From positions 62,001 to 126,000 of the forward strand of contig CALMII010000018.1 in the NCBI GenBank assembly GCA_937864115.1: a DNA stretch of 64,000 bases, written 5' to 3'. Positions within the stretch are counted from its first letter, which is position 1. Each line of letters begins with the position of its first letter. Source of the stretch: an uncultured Steroidobacter sp. Lineage in GTDB: Bacteria > Pseudomonadota > Gammaproteobacteria > Steroidobacterales > Steroidobacteraceae. The position numbers and the translations under genes were made by a program. Shown here piece by piece: positions 27,662 to 35,890 of the stretch. The notes beneath the pieces are model-generated. The model was not told where the DNA came from and did not search any database. It worked only from the letters and a program-made list of their open reading frames with translations.

Positions 27662-27852
27662 GTGCGCCGTGAAAGGCGGGGCTTCCCAGCGGGTGCAAAC
27701 CCCGCCCGGCAACTGCTCCAGCCGGAAGCACCGGAGCAACGATGGAGGTAAGAAATCGTTGAAGCCTTCGGGTAAAGCGTGTCACGACATACGGGGGAAG
27801 ACGGACTCCCCGGAGAGTTGCCTGGCGGCGACGTCCAGGCCAGTGTCGAGTC
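27662..27852 (+). ncRNA. group II intron-like 5' fragment (structured RNA remnant)
   Basis: About 190 bp starting with GTGCG, the 5' signature of group II introns, followed by strong stems (GGCGGGG paired with CCCCGCC across GCGGGTGCAA; CCGGAAGCACCGG; CTCCCCGGAG) and GATGGAGGTAAGAAATCG. This texture resembles domain I of bacterial group II introns. There is no reverse transcriptase/maturase gene and no domain V/VI, and the block stops at the 3' end of the DUF1254 gene. I call it a truncated intron; an unrelated structured RNA is the alternative. Confidence 0.45.
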
Positions 27853-28890
27853 TCACTGAACGGGCTTCGCCTCCGGGAAATTCCACGTGCCGTCGAGAAC
27901 CTCAGGGCGCGGGCGATAGAGCCGCACGATGTAGTTCCAGCCGTTCATGATCGGCAGGCAGTTGGGGATTTTGCCGTCGCACCCGCCAAACTGGATTCTG
28001 ATCGAGCCGTCGTCGCTCTTTCTCGCCGTGACATTGTTGAACGAGTAGGCGTTGTACTCGTTCTGCACGAAGTATCCCTTTGCATCGTAAAGGGAGATCG
28101 ACCAGAAGCCATCGACCGGAACGTTCTTGACCACGAGCTCATGGTTGGTCTTGCCATCATTCTTCGCCGGGCTGCCAATGAGATAAACAGCGTCCTTGTC
28201 GGGATTGCCGGCCCAGCCCATCGCCGCGCCAATGATGAACCGCACGGGATCGACTTCGGCCTTTGAACCGAACATGCGTCTCTGATCGGGAAGTGTGGAT
28301 GCAAGCACCAGGAGCGCATCGCGTACCTTGTCCTGGCTGGTCCTGTCCCAATGCGGTACCTCGAATTTGCCCGGGCCTCCGGGCTGAACGGTCCTGATCG
28401 CATTCTGCAGTGCGTGAACTTGCCTGATGTCCTCGGGATCGCCGGGATCCACGAACGTGCGGACGAAGACGATGACGTAGCGAGTCCCGATAGCGTTCCG
28501 CGTGAACGTGTAGGACCCGGGCTCGTACGCCACACGATGCGTGTATTGATCCTCGTCGATTACTTGCATCGACATGAAGCGCTTGCCGGCATCCGGCGTC
28601 GTGATCGTGACCGGGCCGGCATCGAGATCGAAGACAGCGCCTGAATAGAGGGTGTCGCGATTGGAGCGAACGACCAGCTGACTGTCATCAACTGCCGCGA
28701 GACCGCGATTGTGGTCGAACCTGCCGAACCCCCCGCGTTTGACGATGTTGCCGAAATACAGATCGGACTCGGCGCGGACAAAGTTGTCGGCAGTGACGGG
28801 GACGGGGTCACTCGCTGAAGGTTGTTGAGCCTGAGCATCGCGGGTGGCGTCCCAGGCCAGAGCCAAAGCAAGGAATGCAACGGTTTTCAT
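27853..28890 (-). CDS. DUF1254/DUF1214-domain periplasmic protein
   Basis: 345 aa from the ATG at 28890 (MKTVAFLALALAW), giving a signal peptide cleaved near DAQAQ. The upstream frame runs through tRNA-Arg and was ignored. The N-terminal DUF1254 part includes RSNRDTLYSGAVFDLDAGP, and the C-terminal DUF1214 part FWSISLYDAKGYFVQNE, in the usual order. A Cys pair occurs in GGCDGKIPNC. The biochemical role of this widespread family is not settled. It converges on the intron-like fragment and starts 26 bp after the tRNA. Confidence 0.85.
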   Translation of the reverse strand: MKTVAFLALALAWDATRDAQAQQPSASDPVPVTADNFVRAESDLYFGNIVKRGGFGRFDHNRGLAAVDDSQLVVRSNRDTLYSGAVFDLDAGPVTITTPDAGKRFMSMQVIDEDQYTHRVAYEPGSYTFTRNAIGTRYVIVFVRTFVDPGDPEDIRQVHALQNAIRTVQPGGPGKFEVPHWDRTSQDKVRDALLVLASTLPDQRRMFGSKAEVDPVRFIIGAAMGWAGNPDKDAVYLIGSPAKNDGKTNHELVVKNVPVDGFWSISLYDAKGYFVQNEYNAYSFNNVTARKSDDGSIRIQFGGCDGKIPNCLPIMNGWNYIVRLYRPRPEVLDGTWNFPEAKPVQ

Positions 28891-28915
28891 GAATTGCTCG
28901 CTTCCGCAGGAGAAA

Positions 28916-28992
28916 TGGCGCGCCCGGAGAGATTCGAACTCCCGACCCTCTGGTTCGAAGCCAGATGCTCTATCCGACTGAGCTACGGGCGC
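28916..28992 (-). tRNA. tRNA-Arg (anticodon TCG)
   Basis: 77-nt cloverleaf on the minus strand. The acceptor stem GCGCCCG pairs with CGGGCGC, the discriminator is G and CCA is encoded. The anticodon loop CTTCGAA sits on a TCTGG/CCAGA stem; the T loop is TTCGAAT. Confidence 0.95.
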
Positions 28993-29028
28993 GCGGCGGG
29001 CGCGCATTGTACTTGGTCCGGTCGAAAG

Positions 29029-29090
29029 TGTCCGCAGGTGTCCGCCGACTGTCCGGTCGGTCGGCCGGACACCGTTGCCGGTGGCGGACA
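29029..29090. promoter_or_regulatory. cluster of TGTCCG dyads, probable enhancer for the NtrC-type regulator
   Basis: TGTCCG occurs at 29029, 29039 and 29050, and CGGACA ends at 29071 and 29090. The core is a 7-8-7 palindrome at 29050-29071 (TGTCCGG...CCGGACA), nested in TGTCCGCC...GGCGGACA. It lies 50-110 bp upstream of a sigma-54 promoter, where enhancer sites belong. Confidence 0.6.
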
Positions 29091-29140
29091 GTCCACGAAA
29101 AAGTCGCATTTTTCCCGGGAAATTCGCGTTTTCCGACGGC

Positions 29141-29156
29141 TGGCACACCCCGTGCA
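29141..29156 (+). promoter_or_regulatory. sigma-54 promoter (-24/-12)
   Basis: TGGCAC-ACCCC-GTGCA, with GG and GC dinucleotides separated by exactly ten bases as sigma-54 requires. The predicted transcript starts near 29168, about 40 bases before the first ATG of the exporter operon. Confidence 0.7.
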
Positions 29157-29206
29157 ATGTATGCCGATGAGAGCGACGCGGACAGATCGCTCGCGGAGAT
29201 CGGGAC

Positions 29207-29440
29207 ATGCAGACGACACTCTTTCGATTCACGGCCAGGCTGTCGGCCTTCGCGGTCAGCGCGGGTGCGCTGGCGATCCTGCTCTTGTCGCCGAATGCCC
29301 GGTCGGTCGATGGCGAGGCTGTTCCCGATGGCCAGCCCGAAGCCCGGCTCGAAGGGCTGATGATCCGTCACGATGTGCGCTACGCGCTCGCGATGCCGCG
29401 TGAAGTCGCCGAGTGCGACTCGCACAAGGAGCGCGGCTGA
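29207..29440 (+). CDS. small single-span membrane or secreted protein heading the exporter operon
   Basis: 77 aa, with GGAGAT before the ATG. Residues about 12-28 are hydrophobic (LSAFAVSAGALAILLLS), followed by a short acidic/polar tail with one cysteine. I do not recognise it. It is the first gene after the sigma-54 promoter and its stop overlaps the start of the HlyD-like gene by one base (TGATG), so it is translated with the exporter. It may be a small accessory subunit or an exported peptide. Confidence 0.65.
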   Translation: MQTTLFRFTARLSAFAVSAGALAILLLSPNARSVDGEAVPDGQPEARLEGLMIRHDVRYALAMPREVAECDSHKERG

Positions 29441-30756
29441 TGATCTCGGCAGTGCCACAGAACGACCGTGAGAAGGTCACGCGCATTCGCGACACCTCGG
29501 CGCAGGACGTGCAGATCGATCAGGCGCCGTTGCAGCGCAAGCGCATGATCAAGCTGATCGGCGCCGGTGTCGGCGCGCTGTTGCTGGTCATCGTGATCGG
29601 AGTGCTGATCAGCAGCTGGCGCAGTGCCGAGATCTATGTGCCGCGCGAACGCGTGCGTATCGCCGAAGTGACGAAGGGACGTTTCGTTCGCGATGTTTCC
29701 GCACAGGGTACCGTGGTTGCGGCCGTCAGCCCCACGCTGTTCGCCATCGCGCCGGGTACGGTGCACTACCTCGTGCAGGCCGGCGATGCCGTGAAGAAGC
29801 AGCAACCGATCGCGCAGATCGACAGCCCCGAACTGCGCAATGAACTGGAACGCGAACAGGCGACGCTGGCGAGCATGGAAGTCGCGGTGCAGCGCCAGAG
29901 CATCGACACGCGCCGGCAGTTGCTGTCGAATCAGCAGACCATCGATCTGGCCAACGTGAACATCCAGGCCGCGGAACGCGAGCAGCATCGCGCCGAAGAT
30001 TCCTGGGGCAAGCATCTCATCAGCGAGCGCGACTACGAGAAGGCGCGCGATGACGCGGCGGCGGCCGGCGTGAATCACAAGCACGCGATCGAAACGGCGC
30101 AGCTGCAGAAGGAAAGCCTGCAGTTCGAGCTGAGCGCGAAGCGTCTGGAGCGCGACCGCCAGCGGCTGGTCGTGCAGGACCTGCAGCGACGCGTCGGTGA
30201 ACTGGAAATCAAGTCGCCGGTGGACGGCATCGTCGGCACGCTGGCGGTGAACGAGCGCGCCGCCGTACCGCAGAACGCGGCCGTGATCACGGTCGTCGAC
30301 CTCACGGCGTTCGAAGTCGAATTCCAGGTGCCGGAAACCTACGCCGACGACCTGAGCGTCAAGATGGATGCCGAGGTCACCTACGGCACGCGCAAGTTCG
30401 CGGCGACGGTCAGTTCGGTATCGCCGGAAGTGAAGCAGGGCCAGGTGACGGGACGGCTGCGTTTCGCGAACGAAGTGCCGCAGGGCCTGCGCCAGAACCA
30501 GCGCCTGTCGACGCGCATCGTGCTCGAACAGCGCGACGACGTCGTGAAGGTGGCGCGCGGTCCGTTCCTGGATACCGGCGGCGGTCGCGTTGCCTATGTC
30601 GTCCATGATGATGTCGCGACGCGTACGGTGATACAGACCGGCGGCACCAGCATCAGCGAGGTGGAGATCCTGGAAGGTCTGTCGCCGGGCGACCGGATCA
30701 TCATTTCGAGTCTCGGCGAGTTCGAGCGTGTTGCGACCGTGAAGTTGACGGACTGA
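29440..30756 (+). CDS. HlyD/MacA-like periplasmic adaptor subunit
   Basis: 438 aa. A cytoplasmic N-terminus, one helix at about 35-55 (LIGAGVGALLLVIVIGVLIS), a lipoyl half (VHYLVQAGDAVKKQQPIAQID), a long coiled-coil hairpin (about 130-250), then the second lipoyl half IKSPVDGIVGTLAVNERAAV and a membrane-proximal domain. This is the membrane-fusion protein that joins an inner-membrane ABC pump to an outer-membrane channel. No TolC-like gene is in the window. The ABC ATPase and two permeases follow in the same direction. Confidence 0.9.
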   Translation: MISAVPQNDREKVTRIRDTSAQDVQIDQAPLQRKRMIKLIGAGVGALLLVIVIGVLISSWRSAEIYVPRERVRIAEVTKGRFVRDVSAQGTVVAAVSPTLFAIAPGTVHYLVQAGDAVKKQQPIAQIDSPELRNELEREQATLASMEVAVQRQSIDTRRQLLSNQQTIDLANVNIQAAEREQHRAEDSWGKHLISERDYEKARDDAAAAGVNHKHAIETAQLQKESLQFELSAKRLERDRQRLVVQDLQRRVGELEIKSPVDGIVGTLAVNERAAVPQNAAVITVVDLTAFEVEFQVPETYADDLSVKMDAEVTYGTRKFAATVSSVSPEVKQGQVTGRLRFANEVPQGLRQNQRLSTRIVLEQRDDVVKVARGPFLDTGGGRVAYVVHDDVATRTVIQTGGTSISEVEILEGLSPGDRIIISSLGEFERVATVKLTD

Positions 30757-30760
30757 GAAG

Positions 30761-30800
30761 ACCCCCACCCTGGCCCTCCCCCGCTTCGCGGAGGAGGGGA
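30761..30800 (+). repeat. palindromic repeat family B
   Basis: ACCCCCACCCTGGCCCTCCC then CCGCTTCGCGGAGGAGGGGA, between adaptor and ATPase genes. It may form a hairpin in the polycistronic message. Confidence 0.9.
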
Positions 30801-30830
30801 AGAGAACTGCAATCCACTTTGAACAGGTAA

Positions 30831-31556
30831 ATGCCAATGCTCCACATGCAGAACATCAGCAAGGTCTATCGCACCGAACTCATCGAGACCCATGCACTGC
30901 GCGATTTCAATCTGCTCGTGAAGGAAGGCGAATTCGTTGCGGTCACCGGTCCGTCCGGATCGGGCAAGACGACGTTCCTCAACATCGCAGGCCTGCTGGA
31001 GACCTTCAACAGCGGTACTTACAAGCTCGATGGCGAGGACGTGAGCCGCCTGTCGGACGACGCGCGCTCGCGCATCCGCAACCAGAAGATCGGTTTCATT
31101 TTCCAGAGCTTCAACCTGATTCCCGACCTGGACCTGTTCGACAACGTCGACGTGCCGCTGCGGTATCGCGGCTTCAACGCGGCGGAGCGCAAGAAGCGCA
31201 TCACCGAATCGCTGGAACTCGTGGGCCTCGCCTCGCGCATGAAACACATTCCCGCGCAGCTCTCCGGCGGGCAGCAGCAGCGCGTAGCGATTGCGCGTGC
31301 GCTGGCCGGCTCGCCGCGGTTCCTGCTGGCGGACGAGCCGACCGGCAATCTCGATTCGCTGATGGCGCGGCAGGTGGTCGATCTGCTCGAAGACATCAAT
31401 CGTCGCGGTACGACCATCGTGATGGTGACGCACGATCCGGAACTGGCGCGGCGCGCGCATCGCAACGTGCATGTGATGGACGGGCAGGTGACGGATCTGC
31501 AGCCGTTTGCGGCGAAGCCGCTCATACGGCCTGAAGCGATGGCGGCGGGGGTGTAA
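30831..31556 (+). CDS. ABC transporter ATPase, MacB/LolD type
   Basis: 241 aa nucleotide-binding subunit. Walker A GPSGSGKTT, signature LSGGQQQRVAIARALAG, Walker B FLLADEPTGNLDS and switch His VTHDPELARR are all intact. The Q loop is IFQSFNLIPDLD. In contrast to MacB the ATPase is a separate polypeptide, serving the two permeases downstream. It drives conformational changes (mechanotransmission) rather than direct substrate transport in this superfamily. Confidence 0.95.
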   Translation: MPMLHMQNISKVYRTELIETHALRDFNLLVKEGEFVAVTGPSGSGKTTFLNIAGLLETFNSGTYKLDGEDVSRLSDDARSRIRNQKIGFIFQSFNLIPDLDLFDNVDVPLRYRGFNAAERKKRITESLELVGLASRMKHIPAQLSGGQQQRVAIARALAGSPRFLLADEPTGNLDSLMARQVVDLLEDINRRGTTIVMVTHDPELARRAHRNVHVMDGQVTDLQPFAAKPLIRPEAMAAGV

Positions 31557-31561
31557 GAGAA

Positions 31562-31601
31562 GCCCCCACCCTGGCCCTCCCCCGCTGCGCGGAGGAGGGG
31601 A
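31562..31601 (+). repeat. palindromic repeat family B
   Basis: GCCCCCACCCTGGCCCTCCC then CCGCTGCGCGGAGGAGGGGA, nearly identical to the copy at 30761 one gene upstream. Confidence 0.9.
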
Positions 31602-31628
31602 AGAGAAAGCCGAGAGAGCACAGAAACA

Positions 31629-32948
31629 ATGTTCACCTATTACTTCCGCCTCGCCCTCAAGAGCCTGCGTCGCACGCCGGTGGTTGCGGCGCTGATGATC
31701 GGCGCGATCGCGCTCGGCGTCGGCGTGTGCATCACCACGCTCACGGTGTACCGGCTGATGTCGGGCAATCCGATCGAGCATCGCAACGACGTGCTGTATT
31801 CGGTGACGCTGGACAACTGGGATCCCAACCAGCCGTGGGACGACAAGCAGCCGGAACTTCCGCCGACCGATCTCACCTATCGCGATGCGATGGCATTGCA
31901 GGAATCGGACATTCCCGTACGCCACGTCGCCATGCGCAAGGGACCGTTCGTGGTCGAAGGCGATCCGGCGACCGGCGTGAAGCCGTTCCTGATCGAAGCG
32001 CGCCTGACCACGAAGGATTTCTTCCCGATGTTCGACGTGCCGTTCCAGTATGGCGGCGGCTGGGGCGCGGATGCGGATCGCGGTTCGCAGCGCGTCGTGG
32101 TGCTGTCGAAGGAAACCAACGACAAGGTGTTCGGCGGCGAGGACAGTGTCGGCCGCCCGGTGCGTCTCGATGGCAAGGACTACAAGGTCATCGGCGTGCT
32201 GGCGCACTGGGAAGTGACGCCGAAGTTCTACGATCTCAACAACGGCTCCTTCAGGGATGTCGAGGAAGCCTATGTGCCCTTCAGCGTCGGCATCGACGAC
32301 GAGGTACAGAGTGCAGGTAACATCAATTGCTGGCGCGCCCAGCCGCTGAATTCGTTCCAGGACTTCCTCAACAGCGATTGCGTGTGGATCCAGTACTGGG
32401 TGGAGCTGAAGGATCGCAACCAGGCCGAGGCGTATCAGAGCTTCATCGACAACTACGTGCGCGAGCAGAAAAAGCTCGGCCGCTTCGAACGGCCGCTCAA
32501 CAATCATCTGCGCCATCCCGACGAGTGGCTGAAGGTCAACCGCGTGGTCGAACGCGACAACAGCGTGCTGGTCGGTCTGTCGTTCATGTTCCTCGCGGTC
32601 TGCCTGCTCAACATGATCGGGCTGCTGCTCGCCAAGTTCCTGGGCGGCGCGCCGCTGGTCGGCCTGCGCCGCGCGCTCGGCGCAACGCGCAAAGCCGTGT
32701 TCCAGCAGCATCTGATCGAAGTCGGCGTCATCGGCATTGCCGGCGGTGCGCTCGGTATCGGTCTCGCGGCACTCGGCCTGCTGGGCGTGCGCCGGCTCTA
32801 CGAGAACTACGACGCGCTCACGCATCTGGACATGACGATGGCGCTGATTGCATTGGCGATCGCCATCGCCTCCGGCGTGCTCGCCGGCTTGTATCCGACG
32901 TGGCGGGTGTGCCGGGTGCAGCCGGCGAGTTATCTGAAGACACAGTGA
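31629..32948 (+). CDS. ABC transporter permease, MacB-like (first copy)
   Basis: 439 aa with the MacB topology: helix 1 at about 20-42, a large periplasmic domain (45-300), then three helices (FMFLAVCLLNMIGLLLAKFL, IGIAGGALGIGLAALGLLGV, LIALAIAIASGVLAGLYPTW). The GLRRALGATRKAVFQQHLIE loop is the FtsX-type coupling region. It probably pairs with the second permease as a heterodimer around the ATPase. Type VII ABC exporters handle antibiotics, peptides or lipoproteins; the cargo is unknown. Confidence 0.9.
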   Translation: MFTYYFRLALKSLRRTPVVAALMIGAIALGVGVCITTLTVYRLMSGNPIEHRNDVLYSVTLDNWDPNQPWDDKQPELPPTDLTYRDAMALQESDIPVRHVAMRKGPFVVEGDPATGVKPFLIEARLTTKDFFPMFDVPFQYGGGWGADADRGSQRVVVLSKETNDKVFGGEDSVGRPVRLDGKDYKVIGVLAHWEVTPKFYDLNNGSFRDVEEAYVPFSVGIDDEVQSAGNINCWRAQPLNSFQDFLNSDCVWIQYWVELKDRNQAEAYQSFIDNYVREQKKLGRFERPLNNHLRHPDEWLKVNRVVERDNSVLVGLSFMFLAVCLLNMIGLLLAKFLGGAPLVGLRRALGATRKAVFQQHLIEVGVIGIAGGALGIGLAALGLLGVRRLYENYDALTHLDMTMALIALAIAIASGVLAGLYPTWRVCRVQPASYLKTQ

Positions 32949-32951
32949 GAG

Positions 32952-33059
32952 GGCGGCTGGCATCTGGCTACTGGCGGCTGGCCAGAGTCAGGATGAGCCG
33001 CATGTGACAACGACAGTCTTGTTCGGGCCGATTGTCAGTAGCCAGTCGCCAGCAGCCAT
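32952..33059. repeat. family C repeat, imperfect inverted repeat
   Basis: GGCTACTGGCGGCTGGCC on the left and CAGTAGCCAGTCGCCAGCAG on the right, complementary and about 60 bp apart, between the two permease genes. It is related to the 7-bp tandem array after the second permease. Confidence 0.75.
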
Positions 33060-33073
33060 TTTTCGAGGTTCCC

Positions 33074-34282
33074 ATGGAATTCCGTCCCATCCTCAGCGCC
33101 ATGCTCCGCAACAAGACCGGCGTATTCCTGGTCGGATTGCAGATCGCATTGACGCTCGCCGTCGTGGCCAATGCCGTGTTCATCATCATGCAGCGCGTCG
33201 AAAAGATCGGCCGGCCGCCGGGCATCGATTCGGCCAACCTGATCTTCGTGCAGAGCTACGGCTTCGGGCCGAACTACGATCATCGCGACACGGTGCAGCG
33301 CGATCTCGACATGCTGCGCGCGATTCCGGGGGTGGTGTCGGCGACGTCGACCAACGGCATTCCGATGTCGGGCGGCGGCATGCAGTCGCAGTTCGGCGAA
33401 ACGCCGGATCCGCAGAAGTCGAACACGGTTGCCAACCTGTACTTCCTCGATGAGCATGGCGTCGATGCATTCGGCGTGAAGCTGATCGAAGGGCGCGCGT
33501 TCACCGAACAGGAAGTGCAGTACAACCCGAGTCCCAACAACTCGGACTTCGTGCCTGCGGTGATCGTCACGCGCGATGTGGCCGAGAGTCTGTTCGGCAA
33601 GGAGCCGGCGCTGGGACGGACGGTCTATGACACGCTCGGCCAGTCCGCGACCGTCGTCGGCGTGATGGAAAACATGCTCGGCGCCTGGGTGAGCTTCGAG
33701 AAACCTTCGATGGTCATGTTCCAGCCGCGCATTCCCAACGGACCGACCGTGCGCTATGCGATCCGCACCGAGCCGGGCCAGCGTGATGCACTGGTGGCCG
33801 AGATCGAGAAGAAGCTGTCGGAGTCGAATCTCAACCGCGCCGTGACATGGGTGCGTCCGCACACCTACTGGGTCGAGCGCAGCTATCGCGCCGACAGCCG
33901 CATGGTCGCGTTCCTCAGCGTCATCATCGGGCTGATGGTGTGCGTGACGGCGCTCGGCATCGTGGGCCTCGCAAGCTTCCATGTCAGCGTCCGCACCAAG
34001 CAGATCGGCACGCGTCGCGCGGTCGGTGCACGGCGCATCGACATCATTCGTTATTTCATGATCGAGAACTGGCTGCTGACCACCGGCGGCGTCGCGCTCG
34101 GCGCGTTGCTGGCGTTCGCGTTCAGCCACTGGCTGAGCACTGCCTACTCGCTGCCGCCCCTGCAGCCGATGTACGTCATCGCCGGCGTCGGATTGCTATG
34201 GATTCTCGGACAGATCGCGGTCTTCGTTCCGGCGCGTCGTGCCGCCGCGATCCCACCCGCAATCGCGACGCGCACCGTGTGA
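33074..34282 (+). CDS. ABC transporter permease, MacB-like (second copy)
   Basis: 402 aa from the ATG at 33074; the earlier in-frame start lies in repeat C. Same topology as the first permease: helix near 15-38, periplasmic MacB core domain, helices at VAFLSVIIGLMVCVTALGIV, GGVALGALLAFAFSHWL and the C-terminal YVIAGVGLLWILGQIAVFVP. The coupling loop KQIGTRRAVGARRIDIIRYF is intact. Sequence divergence from the first copy indicates an old heterodimer rather than a recent duplication. Confidence 0.9.
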   Translation: MEFRPILSAMLRNKTGVFLVGLQIALTLAVVANAVFIIMQRVEKIGRPPGIDSANLIFVQSYGFGPNYDHRDTVQRDLDMLRAIPGVVSATSTNGIPMSGGGMQSQFGETPDPQKSNTVANLYFLDEHGVDAFGVKLIEGRAFTEQEVQYNPSPNNSDFVPAVIVTRDVAESLFGKEPALGRTVYDTLGQSATVVGVMENMLGAWVSFEKPSMVMFQPRIPNGPTVRYAIRTEPGQRDALVAEIEKKLSESNLNRAVTWVRPHTYWVERSYRADSRMVAFLSVIIGLMVCVTALGIVGLASFHVSVRTKQIGTRRAVGARRIDIIRYFMIENWLLTTGGVALGALLAFAFSHWLSTAYSLPPLQPMYVIAGVGLLWILGQIAVFVPARRAAAIPPAIATRTV

Positions 34283-34318
34283 GTTGGAACCGGCAACGAA
34301 CCGCCGCACACTCCGGCC

Positions 34319-34353
34319 AGTAGCCAGTAGCCAGTAGCCAGTAGCCAGTAGCC
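34319..34353 (+). repeat. family C tandem array, 5 x AGTAGCC
   Basis: Five perfect direct copies of the 7-mer AGTAGCC seven bases before the start of the response-regulator gene. Copy number may vary between strains and would change its ribosome-site spacing to upstream sequence. Confidence 0.95.
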
Positions 34354-34360
34354 TGCTCCC

Positions 34361-35710
34361 ATGCCCACCATCCTCATCATCGACGACAACGACGCGATCC
34401 GCACCGCGCTGGAAGTGCTGCTGTCGCTGCAGGGACATCGCGTCATCGGCGCCAATGGACCGCAGGAGGGCATGCGCGCCCTGGTCTCGCACGAGATCGA
34501 CCTGGTCCTGCAGGACATGAACTTCAGGAAGGAAGCGACCTCGGGCGAGGAGGGCATCGCGCTGTTTCATGCGATCCGCGAGCGCAATCCGTCGGTTCCC
34601 ATCGTGCTGCTCACGGCCTGGACGCACCTGGAAACCGCGGTCGAACTGGTGAAGGCCGGCGCCGCGGACTATCTCGCCAAGCCCTGGGACGATGCGCGAT
34701 TGCTGACGACGGTGCGCAACCTGCTCGACCTGCGGCGCCTGTCGGTGGAGCGCGAGCGCGCGGTGCGCAAGCGCGCCGAGTCGCGGGCTGCACTGGCAGC
34801 GCGATTCGATCTGTGCGGACTGGTGTTCGAAAGCGATGCGATGCGCGACGTGGTCACGAAGGCGACGCACATCGCACCGGCGGACGTGCCCGTGCTGGTC
34901 ACGGGCCCGAACGGTTCGGGCAAGGAAATCATCGCCGCCATCATCCAGGCGAATTCATCCGTGCGCAGCGGACCGTTCGTGAAGGTGAACGTCGGCGCCC
35001 TGCCCAGGGATCTGATGGAAGCCGAACTGTTCGGCGCGGAAGCCGGCGCGTTCACCGGTGCCGTCAAGGCGCGGCAGGGACGGTTCGAGGCCGCGGACGG
35101 CGGTACGCTGTTTCTGGACGAGATCGGCAACCTGTCGCTGGAAGGCCAGGCCAAGCTGCTGCGTGTGTTGCAGACGGGTGAGTTCGAGCGTCTCGGCAGC
35201 AGCGTGACGCGAAGAGTGAAGGTGCGCGTCGTGAGCGCGACCAACGCCGACCTGCGCGCCGCCATCGCTGAAGGCCGTTTCCGCGAAGACCTTTTCTACC
35301 GGCTCAACGTCATCGAACTGAAGGTGGCGCCGCTCGCGGAGCGTCCGGACGACGTCCTGCCGCTGACCCGGCATTTCCTCGAAGGCCGGGAATTGAATGC
35401 CGCGGCCGAACGCGCGTTGCTCGCACATGGCTGGCCCGGCAACGTTCGCGAGCTGCTGAACACGATTCGCCGCGCCTGCCTGCTCTCGACCGGCCCGCAG
35501 ATCACGCCGGCCGACCTGGGGCTCGAAGCCGTCGCCTCCGCAGCGGAACCGGAATTCGAACGCGAGCCGGACCGCGCCGAAATCGAACAGGCCCTGGCCC
35601 GCGCCCGCGGCGTCATCGCCCGCGCAGCGCGCGAACTGGGATTGAGCCGTCAGGCCCTGTATCGACGCATGGAGAAGCTCGGGCTCAAGGAGGTCGGCGG
35701 GCGGGAGTAG
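34361..35710 (+). CDS. NtrC-family sigma-54-dependent response regulator
   Basis: 449 aa. The receiver (1-125) has IDDND, the phospho-Asp in LVLQDMNF and Lys in YLAKPW. The AAA+ domain (about 160-385) has Walker A GPNGSGKE and the sigma-54 contact loop GAFTGA, plus LFLDEIG. A Fis-type helix-turn-helix ends the protein (VIARAARELGLSRQALYRR). It follows the exporter genes, whose promoter is sigma-54-type with TGTCCG dyads, so the exporter is its natural target. Partner kinase downstream. Confidence 0.95.
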   Translation: MPTILIIDDNDAIRTALEVLLSLQGHRVIGANGPQEGMRALVSHEIDLVLQDMNFRKEATSGEEGIALFHAIRERNPSVPIVLLTAWTHLETAVELVKAGAADYLAKPWDDARLLTTVRNLLDLRRLSVERERAVRKRAESRAALAARFDLCGLVFESDAMRDVVTKATHIAPADVPVLVTGPNGSGKEIIAAIIQANSSVRSGPFVKVNVGALPRDLMEAELFGAEAGAFTGAVKARQGRFEAADGGTLFLDEIGNLSLEGQAKLLRVLQTGEFERLGSSVTRRVKVRVVSATNADLRAAIAEGRFREDLFYRLNVIELKVAPLAERPDDVLPLTRHFLEGRELNAAAERALLAHGWPGNVRELLNTIRRACLLSTGPQITPADLGLEAVASAAEPEFEREPDRAEIEQALARARGVIARAARELGLSRQALYRRMEKLGLKEVGGRE

Positions 35711-35720
35711 GAATTTCCTG

Positions 35721-35816
35721 CTGTGGGGCCGGCTTCAGCCGGCCTTTTCCAAAGTCGGGCCTGTAGGTCAGGCTTTAGCCTGACTCCTCAGAGGCCGGCT
35801 GAAGCCGGCCCCACAG
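35721..35816. repeat. palindromic repeat family A, head-to-head pair
   Basis: A truncated plus-oriented unit (35721-35760) joins a complete inverted unit (35761-35816, CTGTAGGTCAGGCTTTAGCC ... GGCCCCACAG). Together they could form one long hairpin between regulator and kinase. Confidence 0.9.
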
Positions 35817-35890
35817 CAAGAAATCACAGAGAAGAGGGAGAGCACTGCCGATTCTTGTCACGCCCTCACCAGAGCCCGCACTATCCCGCC

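Noticed and set aside
28822..29403. Open frame on the plus strand reading MARPERFELPTLWFEARCS across the tRNA-Arg region
   Set aside because: This is the translation of the antisense of tRNA-Arg, a well-known false ORF; no ribosome site or conserved domain.
34319..34353. CRISPR or attachment site
   Set aside because: It is a simple 7-bp tandem repeat with no spacers or integrase nearby.
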